64,000 bases of DNA. Origin: CAVVEC01 sp963770485 (GTDB lineage: Bacteria; Acidobacteriota; Terriglobia; Terriglobales; Acidobacteriaceae). Both the position numbers and the translations under genes were made by a program. Below, in pieces: positions 47,701 through 55,148 of the stretch. The stretch's first letter is position 1; the number at the start of each line of letters is the position of its first letter. The notes beneath the pieces were generated by a model. It ran no database searches, was not told where the DNA came from, and saw only the letters and a program-made list of their open reading frames with translations. The stretch lies in contig CAVYPX010000016.1 in the NCBI GenBank assembly GCA_963770485.1, positions 124,001 through 188,000 of the forward strand. Direction: 5' to 3'.

Positions 47701-48153
47701 CTAACTCACCTTCCTCCGAGCCTCCCGGCTGATCGCGGCGAAGTGTGTAGCTAGAGGCCCGCGTGTCTGGCGAGGCATCTGCTTCACGTCTTCATGTCGC
47801 ACCAGCAAAGCCTCGATTTGCCGCAACAGATCCTGCGTACCCACAGGCTTCACCAGTAGGGACTGCGCTCCCGCCTGCTTCCAGTCGCCGTCCGAAGGTG
47901 GGTAGGCGGTAAGCAGAGCCGTGGCAGGGTTGTACGGTTGACGGCGTGCGGCGCGGATGACCTCGAATCCGGCATTTTCGTTCTCCATGCGCGCATCGGT
48001 GATCACCATCTGATAGACACTCGAGGCTAGTTTCTCCAGCGCCTCAGCGATCGACCCGGCCGTGTCCACCTCGAAGTGGTTCACTTCCAGAACCGTCTTC
48101 AAAGTCAGCAGGACCGCAACATCGTCATCCACCAGCAGGATTCGCCGCTTCAT
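47701..48153 (-). CDS. Response regulator with C-terminal helical tail
   Basis: The 150-residue protein starts at ATG 48153 (MKRRILLVDDDVAVLL), with GCGAGGTG upstream. A receiver domain has the acidic pair VDDD, phospho-Asp in MVITDARMENENAGFE, the conserved Thr in ALLTAY and Lys in LLVKPVG. The C-terminal ~30 residues (MPRQTRGPLATHFAAISREA) are charged and helical, not a known output domain. It is a single-domain type regulator without an adjacent kinase; an alternative GTG start lies 9 nt upstream. Confidence 0.85.
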   Translation of the reverse strand: MKRRILLVDDDVAVLLTLKTVLEVNHFEVDTAGSIAEALEKLASSVYQMVITDARMENENAGFEVIRAARRQPYNPATALLTAYPPSDGDWKQAGAQSLLVKPVGTQDLLRQIEALLVRHEDVKQMPRQTRGPLATHFAAISREARRKVS

Positions 48154-48412
48154 AAGAAACACCTCGCGAAAATTGTCGCAGCCGGATCATCCCCACCACA
48201 GCAGTGCTGATTACCGCAAGCACTAAGCCTTGTGCAGAGTATAGAACGAGACCGCCTGGTCGGAATATTAAATTTCTGCTATTTTCCGCGGAACTCGCCA
48301 GGAGTTGGGAGCGGCCGCGCGGAGTTGTTGGTTTCCGCCCTGTTCCGTCAACCTCCGGGCGGGCGTCCTCGCGGTTCGGTCAATTGGGCTCAAGTCGGGT
48401 TACTATAGAACC

Positions 48413-49975
48413 GTGGCAAGTTTCTATGTGGAGAATTTCGGCTGCCGGGCCACGCAGGCCGACGGAGCCGCGATCGAGCGCCAGTTCCGCGAGCGTGGAC
48501 TGGAGCGCGCGGAGGCCCCTGCCCGCGCGCAAATCGTCGTGCTGAACACCTGCACGGTGACTGCGGCGGCCGATCAGGACGCCCGCGCCGCCATCCGCCG
48601 CATCCGGCGCGAAAATCCCGGCTGCGAAATCGTGGTCACCGGCTGCTACGCGCAGCGCGCGCCCGAAGAGATTGCGTCGATGCCCGGGGTGAGCCGAGTC
48701 GTCGGGAATTCTCACAAACATCAGTTAGCGGAACTTGCCCTTCCCGCGCTGGGAGCGCGCTTCGAAAATTCCCGGGTTGCCGGGGAGCGCGCAAAGAGCT
48801 TTGTTCCTCTCATGAGCTTATTTTCCCATGGCCAACGACTAACGACCAACGACGAACCACCCATCTTCGTCTCCGACATCTTCGCGCATACCGAACTGCT
48901 TGCTGCTCCAGTGTTTGACGCTGCCAATGAGCGGACTCGTCCCAACCTCAAAGTGCAAGACGGATGCGATAACCGGTGCTCGTTTTGCGTGATCCCGTCC
49001 GTGCGCGGGCGGAGCCGGTCCTTGCCATTGGCTCGGATTCTCGCCGAAGTGAATGCGCTGGTGGCTGCGGGCTATCGGGAAGTCGTGATTTCGGGCATCA
49101 ATTTGGGGAGATGGGGCCGCGACTTGTCGTCCCGGCCATTAGTAACTCCAGCGGCGGAAGCCGGGTCTCCTATTGAGGCCTCCTCGGCACGACTGAAGTC
49201 GTGCCCTTCCGGACGACCAACAACCAACGACCAACGGCCGCGATTCCAAGATCTTATCCGCGCCATTCTTGATGACACGGCGCTGGAGAAACTGCGCATC
49301 AGTTCGGTCGAACCCATGGACTGGAGCGATGATCTGATTCGCATGGTAGCCGAGTCTCCACGCATTGCCAAGCATGCCCACGCGCCCATGCAATCGGGGA
49401 GCGATCGCGTGCTGCGAAAAATGCACCGGAAATATCGACCCTGGCACTACAGGGAGAAGATCGAGAAGATTCGCGCCGCAATGCCCACCGCTGCGATCGG
49501 CGCCGATGTGATGGTCGGTTTCCCCGGCGAGACCGACGCCGACTTTGCAGAGACGCAGCGCATGATTGAAGACCTGCCCTTCACCTATCTGCATGTGTTC
49601 ACGTACTCCTCGCGCCCTGGAACTCCATCGGCAACCATGCGAAATCAAGTCCCGGTGCAGGTTGCCCGGGAACGCAACCGCATTCTGCGCGACTTGGCGG
49701 CGGAGAAGAAGCTGGCCTTCATGCGATCCTTCGTCGGAAAGACCATCGAGTGTATTACTCTAAGTTCCCCCAGCCATGTGATTGCGGGCGCTCATGTCAT
49801 CCCGAGCGAAGCCGATGGATCTGCGGTTCCTGGCGGCAAGATTTTTACCGGCGCGCTGACCGATAACTATCTGAAGCTGCAACTGGCAGGAAGCCACGCA
49901 GCGAATCGCTGGGTCGAAGCCCATGTGGAGGGAATGGAATCTGGCGCACTGGTGGGTGCCCTCAGGGTGACATGA
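48413..49975 (+). CDS. mtaB: tRNA N6-threonylcarbamoyladenosine methylthiotransferase MtaB
   Basis: The 520-residue radical SAM methylthiotransferase starts at GTG 48413 (VASFYVENFGCRATQADG); the frame is open upstream to 48305 without similarity. It has the N-terminal MTTase domain (conserved Cys in FGCR, LNTCTVT and GCYAQR), the radical SAM CxxxCxxC DGCDNRCSFC (Cys185/189/192), GADVMVGFPGETDADF and a C-terminal TRAM-like domain. It converts t6A37 to ms2t6A37 in tRNA. Three in-frame repeat-derived segments (about residues 139-150, 239-278, 461-476) make it about 65 residues longer than usual. Confidence 0.93.
   Translation: MASFYVENFGCRATQADGAAIERQFRERGLERAEAPARAQIVVLNTCTVTAAADQDARAAIRRIRRENPGCEIVVTGCYAQRAPEEIASMPGVSRVVGNSHKHQLAELALPALGARFENSRVAGERAKSFVPLMSLFSHGQRLTTNDEPPIFVSDIFAHTELLAAPVFDAANERTRPNLKVQDGCDNRCSFCVIPSVRGRSRSLPLARILAEVNALVAAGYREVVISGINLGRWGRDLSSRPLVTPAAEAGSPIEASSARLKSCPSGRPTTNDQRPRFQDLIRAILDDTALEKLRISSVEPMDWSDDLIRMVAESPRIAKHAHAPMQSGSDRVLRKMHRKYRPWHYREKIEKIRAAMPTAAIGADVMVGFPGETDADFAETQRMIEDLPFTYLHVFTYSSRPGTPSATMRNQVPVQVARERNRILRDLAAEKKLAFMRSFVGKTIECITLSSPSHVIAGAHVIPSEADGSAVPGGKIFTGALTDNYLKLQLAGSHAANRWVEAHVEGMESGALVGALRVT
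48827..48860. repeat. In-frame 7-nt array in mtaB (residues about 139-150)
   Basis: Units CCAACGA, CTAACGA, CCAACGA and CGAACCA in tandem encode GQRLTTNDEPP between two parts of the MTTase linker. Confidence 0.75.
49128..49245. repeat. In-frame composite insertion in mtaB (residues about 239-278)
   Basis: A perfect 20-bp palindrome at 49186-49205 (GGCACGACT/AGTCGTGCC around GA) is followed by a 7-nt array at about 49210-49240 (CGACCAA, CAACCAA, CGACCAA). It separates GINLGRWGRDL from RFQDLIRAIL, which are contiguous in MtaB homologues. Confidence 0.85.
49795..49840. repeat. In-frame GTCATCCCGAGCG element in mtaB (residues about 461-476)
   Basis: GTCATCCCGAGCGAAGC leads to GGATCTGCGGTTCCT, a single short copy of the GTCATTCCGAGCG...GAATCTGCAG element. 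It encodes HVIPSEADGSAVPG in the TRAM-like domain. Confidence 0.75.
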
Positions 49976-50003
49976 CGGACCCGCCCTGAGTGCACACACC
50001 CCA

Positions 50004-50012
50004 TGTTATAAT
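50004..50012 (+). promoter_or_regulatory. Extended -10 promoter of the infC operon
   Basis: TGTTATAAT gives a perfect TATAAT (50007-50012) with the TGn extension, which can compensate for the poor -35. Transcription would start near 50019, leaving a leader of about 35 nt. Confidence 0.65.
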
Positions 50013-50043
50013 CCTTCATCTTCTTTCGCCCCTGAAAGTAGAC

Positions 50044-50056
50044 GGAGGATTCTATC
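50044..50056 (+). promoter_or_regulatory. Ribosome-binding site and non-canonical ATC start of infC
   Basis: GGAGG at 50044-50048 lies 5 nt before ATC 50054-50056. The ATC is followed by codons for DKRFIRTNERIRAREIRVIG, the conserved IF-3 N-terminus. No ATG, GTG or TTG lies in frame near it. Confidence 0.75.
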
Positions 50057-50632
50057 GACAAACGTTTTATCCGCACGAACGAGCGCATTCGGGCGCGGGA
50101 AATCCGCGTGATTGGTGATGAAGGGCAGCAGATTGGAATTCTGTCGCCCTACGAAGCGCTGAAGATGGCCCGCGAGAAGAATCTGGACCTGGTTGAGATT
50201 TCGCCCACCGCGCAACCTCCCGTGTGCCGCATCATGGATTACGGGAAATATCTGTACCAGCAGGAGAAGAAAGAACGCGAGGCGAAAAAGCACCAGAAGA
50301 CGATCACAGTCAAGGAAGTGAAGTTCCGCATTAACGTGGACGATCACGATTACGAAACCAAGAAGAACCACGTGCTGCGCTTCCTGGACGATGGCGACAA
50401 GGTCAAGGCGACCATCTTTTTCCGTGGACGGGAGATGACGCGCACCGGCCTGGGGCGCCAGATTTTGGAGCGTCTGATTAAAGACGTGGAAGAAAAGAGC
50501 ATTGTGGAGTTCCGGCCGCGTCAGGAAGGCAACACGCTGCACGCCATTCTGGCGCCGAAGAAAGAGGGCACTCAAAAGCCGCACACTCCTCCGCCGAAAT
50601 CGCAGCCGCTGCCGCGTGCGAATCAGGCTTAA
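50054..50632 (+). CDS. infC: Translation initiation factor IF-3
   Basis: The 192-residue protein begins at ATC 50054 (read as Met), then DKRFIRTNERIRAREIR. The N-terminal domain includes ALKMAREKNLDLVEISPTAQ, and the linker has QQEKKEREAKKHQK. The C-terminal domain includes KVKATIFFRGREMTRTGLG. IF-3 checks start codons and keeps 30S subunits free. An AUC start is subject to IF-3's own discrimination, as with AUU in E. coli, so autoregulation is expected. It heads the infC-rpmI-rplT-pheS-pheT cluster. A tail of about 20 residues rich in Pro is extra. Confidence 0.95.
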   Translation: MDKRFIRTNERIRAREIRVIGDEGQQIGILSPYEALKMAREKNLDLVEISPTAQPPVCRIMDYGKYLYQQEKKEREAKKHQKTITVKEVKFRINVDDHDYETKKNHVLRFLDDGDKVKATIFFRGREMTRTGLGRQILERLIKDVEEKSIVEFRPRQEGNTLHAILAPKKEGTQKPHTPPPKSQPLPRANQA

Positions 50633-50639
50633 GTAACAG

Positions 50640-50709
50640 CGATTAGCATTTGGCACTTAGCTTCGCTGGTATGGAGTGATAACGGCTAAGTGCTAAATGC
50701 TAAATGCTG
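50640..50709. repeat. 7-nt-period inverted arms between infC and rpmI
   Basis: The left arm GCGATTAGCATTTGGCACTT and the right arm GCTAAGTGCTAAATGCTAAA are inverted relatives built of (T/C)TAGCA(C/T) units, separated by about 20 bp. Confidence 0.8.
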
Positions 50710-50717
50710 AGGTTTTT

Positions 50718-50912
50718 ATGCCGAAATTAAAAACACACAAAGGCGCCGCCAAGCGCTTCAAGAAAACTGCTACCGGGAAAGTGAAGCGTGGGCATTCGCA
50801 CCTGCGCCACATCCTGACCTCGAAGAGCCACAAGCGCAAGAAGAAGCTTGGCCAGTCTGTGTTGGTGAGCGACGCGGATACACCCAAAGTCAAGAGAATG
50901 ATTCCGTATTAG
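50718..50912 (+). CDS. rpmI: 50S ribosomal protein bL35
   Basis: The 64-residue basic protein MPKLKTHKGAAKRFKKTATG continues with the bL35 hallmark GHSHLRHILTSKSHKRKKKL and ends VKRMIPY. It lies between infC and rplT as in most bacteria. The ribosome-binding site is weak (TGAGG); the start ATG 50718 is fixed by the family. Confidence 0.97.
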   Translation: MPKLKTHKGAAKRFKKTATGKVKRGHSHLRHILTSKSHKRKKKLGQSVLVSDADTPKVKRMIPY

Positions 50913-50916
50913 AAAG

Positions 50917-50972
50917 TAGAAGCCAGCGGCTAGTAGCTAGCCGCTGGGAGCCAGCGGCTAATGGCTGGCGGG
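50917..50972. repeat. 7-nt-period repeat between rpmI and rplT
   Basis: Units GTAGAAG, CCAGCGG, CTAGTAG and CTAGCCG, then GCCAGCGG, CTAATGG and CTGGCGG. An inner inverted pair CAGCGGCTAG / CTAGCCGCTG at about 50928-50949 forms a perfect hairpin. Confidence 0.75.
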
Positions 50973-51050
50973 CGTGTGAAGAGGTCATAAAGACTGCTAC
51001 AGTCTCCTACCTCCAGCCGCCATAAACTAGAACGCAAAAAGGAGCAGAAC

Positions 51051-51416
51051 ATGCCTCGTGTAAAACGCGGGACCAAACGCCACGCCAAGCGCAAAAAGAT
51101 ACTGGATCGCGCCAGCGGTTATTTCCTGACTAAATCCAAGCTGTACCGCTCCGCCAAGGAGGCGGTCGAGCGCGGATTGAAGTTTGCCTACTCCGGCCGC
51201 AAGCAGCGCAAGCGGCAGTTTCGCTCACTGTGGATTGTGCGCATTGGCGCCGCCGCCAAGCTGAACGGCATGAGCTACAACCAGTTCATCCACGGATTGA
51301 AAACCGCCGGAGTGGAACTGGATCGCAAAATTCTTGCCGATCTGGCGGTGCATGACCCCGGCGCCTTTAAGAGCCTCGCCGAACAGGCGAAGGGCGCCAT
51401 CGGCGGGGCAGCGTAA
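51051..51416 (+). CDS. rplT: 50S ribosomal protein bL20
   Basis: The 121-residue basic protein starts MPRVKRGTKRHAKRKKILDR with AGGAG before the ATG. It has FTKSKLYRSAKEAVERGLKF-like sequence (here FLTKSKLYRSAKEAVERGL), then RKQRKRQFRSLWIVRIGAAA and the YNQFIHGLKTAGVELDRK C-terminal domain. bL20 is needed early in 50S assembly and in several bacteria represses this operon by binding its leader. No such leader structure is obvious here. Confidence 0.97.
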   Translation: MPRVKRGTKRHAKRKKILDRASGYFLTKSKLYRSAKEAVERGLKFAYSGRKQRKRQFRSLWIVRIGAAAKLNGMSYNQFIHGLKTAGVELDRKILADLAVHDPGAFKSLAEQAKGAIGGAA

Positions 51417-51422
51417 AACCAG

Positions 51423-51655
51423 CCTTTAGCACTTAGCACTTAGCATTCAGCACTCGGCACTCAGCGTACGGCTGTGCGCTGAATGCGTTGGTTTGAAGGG
51501 GCGCGGCTTCAGCCGCGCCGAAACCATTGTTTATTATTGTCATTCCGAGCCGCTCGGAGCCGCGCAAAGCGCGGCGAGGGCGTGCGAGGAATCTGCAGTT
51601 GGCTCGCAGCGGACAAACTGCAGATCCCTCGCTTTGCTCGGGATGACAAGTTCAA
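51423..51655. repeat. Composite repeat between rplT and pheS
   Basis: Three families occur side by side. There is a 7-nt array (TTAGCAC, TTAGCAC, TTAGCAT, TCAGCAC, TCGGCAC) at about 51426-51468. A perfect 20-bp palindrome lies at 51500-51519 (GGCGCGGCT/AGCCGCGCC around TC). A GTCATTCCGAGC...GCTCGGGATGAC element with inner palindromes lies at 51539-51648. The last ends 11 bp before pheS. Confidence 0.85.
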
Positions 51656-51658
51656 AGG

Positions 51659-52843
51659 ATGAACGTCCAGTTGCCCTACACTGTTCCCAAATTGACGGAC
51701 TACTCGCCGGCGGCGCTGGACAGAGCAGCCGCCGAATTGATTACCGCTCTCGGCAAGGAATCAGCGGCACTGGCGAATGAGTCTGACTGGAAGGTCTTCC
51801 GGGACCGTTGGGTTGCCCGGAAAAGCGGCGTGCTCACCCAGCTAAACGAGCTTTGGCTTAAGCGCGCGCCAAAGGATGCGAAGCGCGATGTAGGCCAGTG
51901 CGTCAACATGCTCAAAGAGCAAGTGGAACAAAAGGTCGACGGCGCCAAAGATTGGCTCAGCGCCGCGGTCGTTGAGAAGGAGCATCCTGGCATTGACGTT
52001 CCGGCGAAGGAATTTGCGAAGTGGGCACAAGCGGTTAAATTCCCCATCGACATCACTCTCCCCGGCATTCCGCGCCCCATCGGCGCCGAGCACCCCATCG
52101 TCAAGACCATGAACGAAATTCTCGTGGTCTTCCGCAACCTCGGCTACTCGGTTGAGGAAGGACCGGTGATCGAGACCGACTACTACAACTTTGAGTCGCT
52201 GAATTTTCCGCCGAACCATCCGGCGCGTGACATGCAGGACACGCTGTTCATCGCCAATCAGGAATCGAAGCCGCTGCGGGAACGGCTGTTGCTGCGCACG
52301 CATACTTCGCCGGTGCAGATTCGCACCATGGAGAAGATGAAGCCGCCGCTTCGCATCGTGATCCCGGGCAAAGTGCATCGCAACGATCCCCCGGACGCCA
52401 GCCACTCGCCTATGTTTCATCAGATTGAAGGGCTGGCGGTGGATACGAACATTACATTTAGTGACCTCAAGGGCACGCTCGATCACGCCATGAAAGCGTT
52501 CTTCGGATCGAGTGTGAAGACCAGCTTCCGGCCATCGTTTTTCCCGTTCACCGAGCCCAGTGCCGAGATGCTGGTGAGTTGCTTCATCTGCGGCGGGAGC
52601 GGAAAGCGCGGCACAGATCCCTGCCGCCCGTGCAAGCAGACCGGGTGGATTGAGATTCTCGGTTGCGGCATGGTCGATCCCAACGTCTTCGAGTTCGTGA
52701 AGGACAACGGCTACGACCCAAGAAAAGTTTCCGGATTCGCATTTGGCATGGGACCGGATCGCATTGCCTTGCTGAAGTACGGCGTGGATGACCTGCAGTT
52801 GTTCTTTCAGAATGATGTCAGGTTTTTGCGGCAGTTTGCATAA
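51659..52843 (+). CDS. pheS: Phenylalanine-tRNA ligase alpha subunit
   Basis: The 394-residue class II synthetase has an N-terminal coiled-coil tRNA-binding region (about residues 15-110). The motifs are HPARDMQDTLFIAN, LLRTHTSPVQIRTM, GKVHRNDPPDASHSPMFHQI (motif 2), TSFRPSFFPFTEPSAEM and GFAFGMGPDRIALLKYG (motif 3). Between the last two lies a four-Cys knuckle (CFICGGSG, then CRPCKQTGW) that may bind zinc; shorter versions occur in several phyla. With PheT it charges tRNA-Phe. It is longer than the ~330 of E. coli. Confidence 0.96.
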   Translation: MNVQLPYTVPKLTDYSPAALDRAAAELITALGKESAALANESDWKVFRDRWVARKSGVLTQLNELWLKRAPKDAKRDVGQCVNMLKEQVEQKVDGAKDWLSAAVVEKEHPGIDVPAKEFAKWAQAVKFPIDITLPGIPRPIGAEHPIVKTMNEILVVFRNLGYSVEEGPVIETDYYNFESLNFPPNHPARDMQDTLFIANQESKPLRERLLLRTHTSPVQIRTMEKMKPPLRIVIPGKVHRNDPPDASHSPMFHQIEGLAVDTNITFSDLKGTLDHAMKAFFGSSVKTSFRPSFFPFTEPSAEMLVSCFICGGSGKRGTDPCRPCKQTGWIEILGCGMVDPNVFEFVKDNGYDPRKVSGFAFGMGPDRIALLKYGVDDLQLFFQNDVRFLRQFA

Positions 52844-52849
52844 GAGCAG

Positions 52850-52950
52850 CTATTGGCCGTTAGCCTTTAGCTGTTGTGAGCAGAATGTTTGCAGCAACAC
52901 GGTGCGTGTTGCCGAGAGAGCTAAGGGCCAAGAGCCAATCGTCAATGGCT
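52850..52950. repeat. 7-nt-period inverted arms between pheS and pheT
   Basis: The left arm GCTATTGGCCGTTAGCCTTT and the right arm AGCTAAGGGCCAAGAGCCAA are inverted relatives, about 45 bp apart. The centre carries a second small hairpin, GCAACACGGTGCGTGTTGC. Confidence 0.75.
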
Positions 52951-52955
52951 GAACG

Positions 52956-55016
52956 ATGAAACTTTCTCCCCACTGGCTTCGTGACTTCGTTGACCTCCTA
53001 GTCGACGACCGCCAACTCGCCGAAGATCTGACTTCGGTTGGTATGGGTGTCGAAGGAATAAGCGGCGAGAGCGAGAACACCGTCTTCGAAATGGAGATCG
53101 GTACGAATCGTCCCGACGCCATGAATCATTACGGTGTAGCGCGAGAAGTCTCGGCTATTTACGACGTGCCGCTTAAGTCGATCCAGCCCAAGCTGCCAGT
53201 CCAGCCGGGCGGGGACGCCCGGCCTCCATCAAGCCCGAATTTCCCCATCGAGATCAAAGACCCGGAAGGCTGTGCGCGCTTCACCGCACGAGTCTTACGC
53301 GGCGTGAAAGTCAAACCATCACCGACCAAAATCGTGCAACGGCTTGCGCTTCTCGACCAGCGGCCCATCAACAACGCCGTGGACGCCACCAACTATACCT
53401 TGTGGGAGATGGGAAAACCCACGCACGTATTCGATCTCGATCTGCTTGAAGGCGGCAAGATCATTGTCCGCCGGGCGCGCGACGGCGAGACTCTCAAGAC
53501 GCTCGATGGCATTGAGCGCAAGCTGACCTCCGAAGACCTGGTTGTGGCTGACGCGAGAAAGCCAGTCGGGCTGGCCGGCACCATGGGCGGCTTCGACACG
53601 ATGATTACGGAGAAAACCCGCAACATCCTGATCGAATCAGCGTGGTGGGATCCGGTGATGGTGCGCAAGATGTCGCGACGCCACGGGCTGCATACCGACG
53701 CCTCGCACCGTTTCGAACGCGGCGCCGATTTTGAGTCCACGATCCTTTCCGCTGACCGTGTGGCTGAGCTGATTCTGCAGTCTGGGGGTGGCGAGCTGAT
53801 GGGCGGTCCCATCGATGTGATCGCACGGCAAATCGATCAGGCTCCGGTAATGCTGCGGATTTCTGAGGTGCATCGTATCCTCGGCGAGCCACTGGAGACG
53901 ACCGAAGTCCTGCGCATCCTCAAGCGGCTGGGCTTCGAGCTGATGCCGGAACCGGGCGAGGAACCGGAGTTCACGGTGCGGATTCCGAGCTGGCGCCTCG
54001 ATGTGGAGCGCGAGATTGATCTGATCGAAGAGATCGCCCGGCTGCACGGATACGACAAATTCGCCAACACATTGCCCGCGTTTGCTGGCTCGGTGATTGA
54101 AGTACCAGACGCAAAGAAAGATGAGAAGCTGCGAGCTTCACTGCTGGCGCTGGGTTACAACGAAGCGGTTTCGTTGACTTTCATTTCGCACGAAGACGCG
54201 GAACAATTCTCCAATGTTCCCGTGATTGAAGTGGCCAATCCGCTGAGCGAGGAAGCTTCGGTGATGCGTACCTCGATGGTGCCCGGCATGCTCAACATGC
54301 TTGCCTATAACCTGAACCGGGGAAGCAACAACGTGCGGCTGTTTGAATCGGCAAGCGTGTTCGAGGCGGCGGGCGAGAAAGCGGTGGAAGCGAAGCGCAT
54401 CTGTTTGGGCGCAACCGGCAGTGCGGTGAGCCCGAGCGTCCATCAGGCAGCGCGGCCGTTTTCATTTTTCGATCTTAAGGGCGACGTGGAGATTCTGCTC
54501 CAGTCTTGTCAGCACAGCAACTTGCAGTTCAAGCCGGATGCTGCGGATTATTACCATCCCGGACGCTCCGCGCAGGCGGTGATGGACGGCGAGATCGTCG
54601 CACAATTCGGGCAGATTCATCCGGAAACCGCCGCCAAGCGCAAGTTGCGGGAAGATGTCTTCATCGCAGAACTTTATCTGGATTTGTTTTATAAGCATGC
54701 TCTGCGCGAGCCCCGCTACGAACCGTTACCCCGATATCCAGCGGTGGAGCGCGACTTCTCGTTCATCTTTGTCGACTCAGTCATCTTCGAGAAGATTCAG
54801 CAGGCGGTCGCTGCCTTGCGTCTGACCAACTTACGAAGCTTCATACCGGTGGAGATCTTTCGCGGCGGTTCCATTCCTGCAGGCAAGTATTCAATATTGC
54901 TGCGGGCGACGCTTCAATCGCGAGAGCGAACGCTGCGCGAGGATGAGGTGGCGCAGTGGTCAGCGCAGATCATCAAGGCATTGGAGGCGCTGGGCGGCAC
55001 GCTGCGAGCGTCTTAG
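52956..55016 (+). CDS. pheT: Phenylalanine-tRNA ligase beta subunit (short form)
   Basis: The 686-residue protein begins MKLSPHWLRDFVDLLVDDRQ. It passes directly from GMGVEGISGESENTVFEMEI to GTNRPDAMNHYGVAREVSAI. The EMAP/OB-type tRNA-binding domain, normally inserted at about residues 40-150, is therefore absent. The B3/B4 editing region (NNAVDATNYTLWEMGKPTHV), B5 (LRISEVHRILG), catalytic-like core and C-terminal anticodon-binding fold (LPRYPAVERDFSFIFVD) are present. This length matches short PheT forms known from some lineages. It partners PheS for tRNA-Phe charging. Confidence 0.95.
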   Translation: MKLSPHWLRDFVDLLVDDRQLAEDLTSVGMGVEGISGESENTVFEMEIGTNRPDAMNHYGVAREVSAIYDVPLKSIQPKLPVQPGGDARPPSSPNFPIEIKDPEGCARFTARVLRGVKVKPSPTKIVQRLALLDQRPINNAVDATNYTLWEMGKPTHVFDLDLLEGGKIIVRRARDGETLKTLDGIERKLTSEDLVVADARKPVGLAGTMGGFDTMITEKTRNILIESAWWDPVMVRKMSRRHGLHTDASHRFERGADFESTILSADRVAELILQSGGGELMGGPIDVIARQIDQAPVMLRISEVHRILGEPLETTEVLRILKRLGFELMPEPGEEPEFTVRIPSWRLDVEREIDLIEEIARLHGYDKFANTLPAFAGSVIEVPDAKKDEKLRASLLALGYNEAVSLTFISHEDAEQFSNVPVIEVANPLSEEASVMRTSMVPGMLNMLAYNLNRGSNNVRLFESASVFEAAGEKAVEAKRICLGATGSAVSPSVHQAARPFSFFDLKGDVEILLQSCQHSNLQFKPDAADYYHPGRSAQAVMDGEIVAQFGQIHPETAAKRKLREDVFIAELYLDLFYKHALREPRYEPLPRYPAVERDFSFIFVDSVIFEKIQQAVAALRLTNLRSFIPVEIFRGGSIPAGKYSILLRATLQSRERTLREDEVAQWSAQIIKALEALGGTLRAS

Positions 55017-55148
55017 GCGTTAATAGCATGGCCCGGGCGCGCTCTCACGGACCGACGAGGACGCCCTCCCGACTTCACTCTCCTATCTCCACAGCCTTAT
55101 GGGGTATACTGCAACGAAGCTCGAATTTCTCAGGGAAGAAGTGCAATC

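Noticed and set aside
48305..48412. Upstream extension of mtaB to 48305
   Set aside because: Residues before VASFYVENFGCR are not protein-like and GTG 48413 fits the family start.
50640..51470. Heptamer arrays considered as CRISPR
   Set aside because: Units are 7 nt with no spacers, and no cas gene is present.
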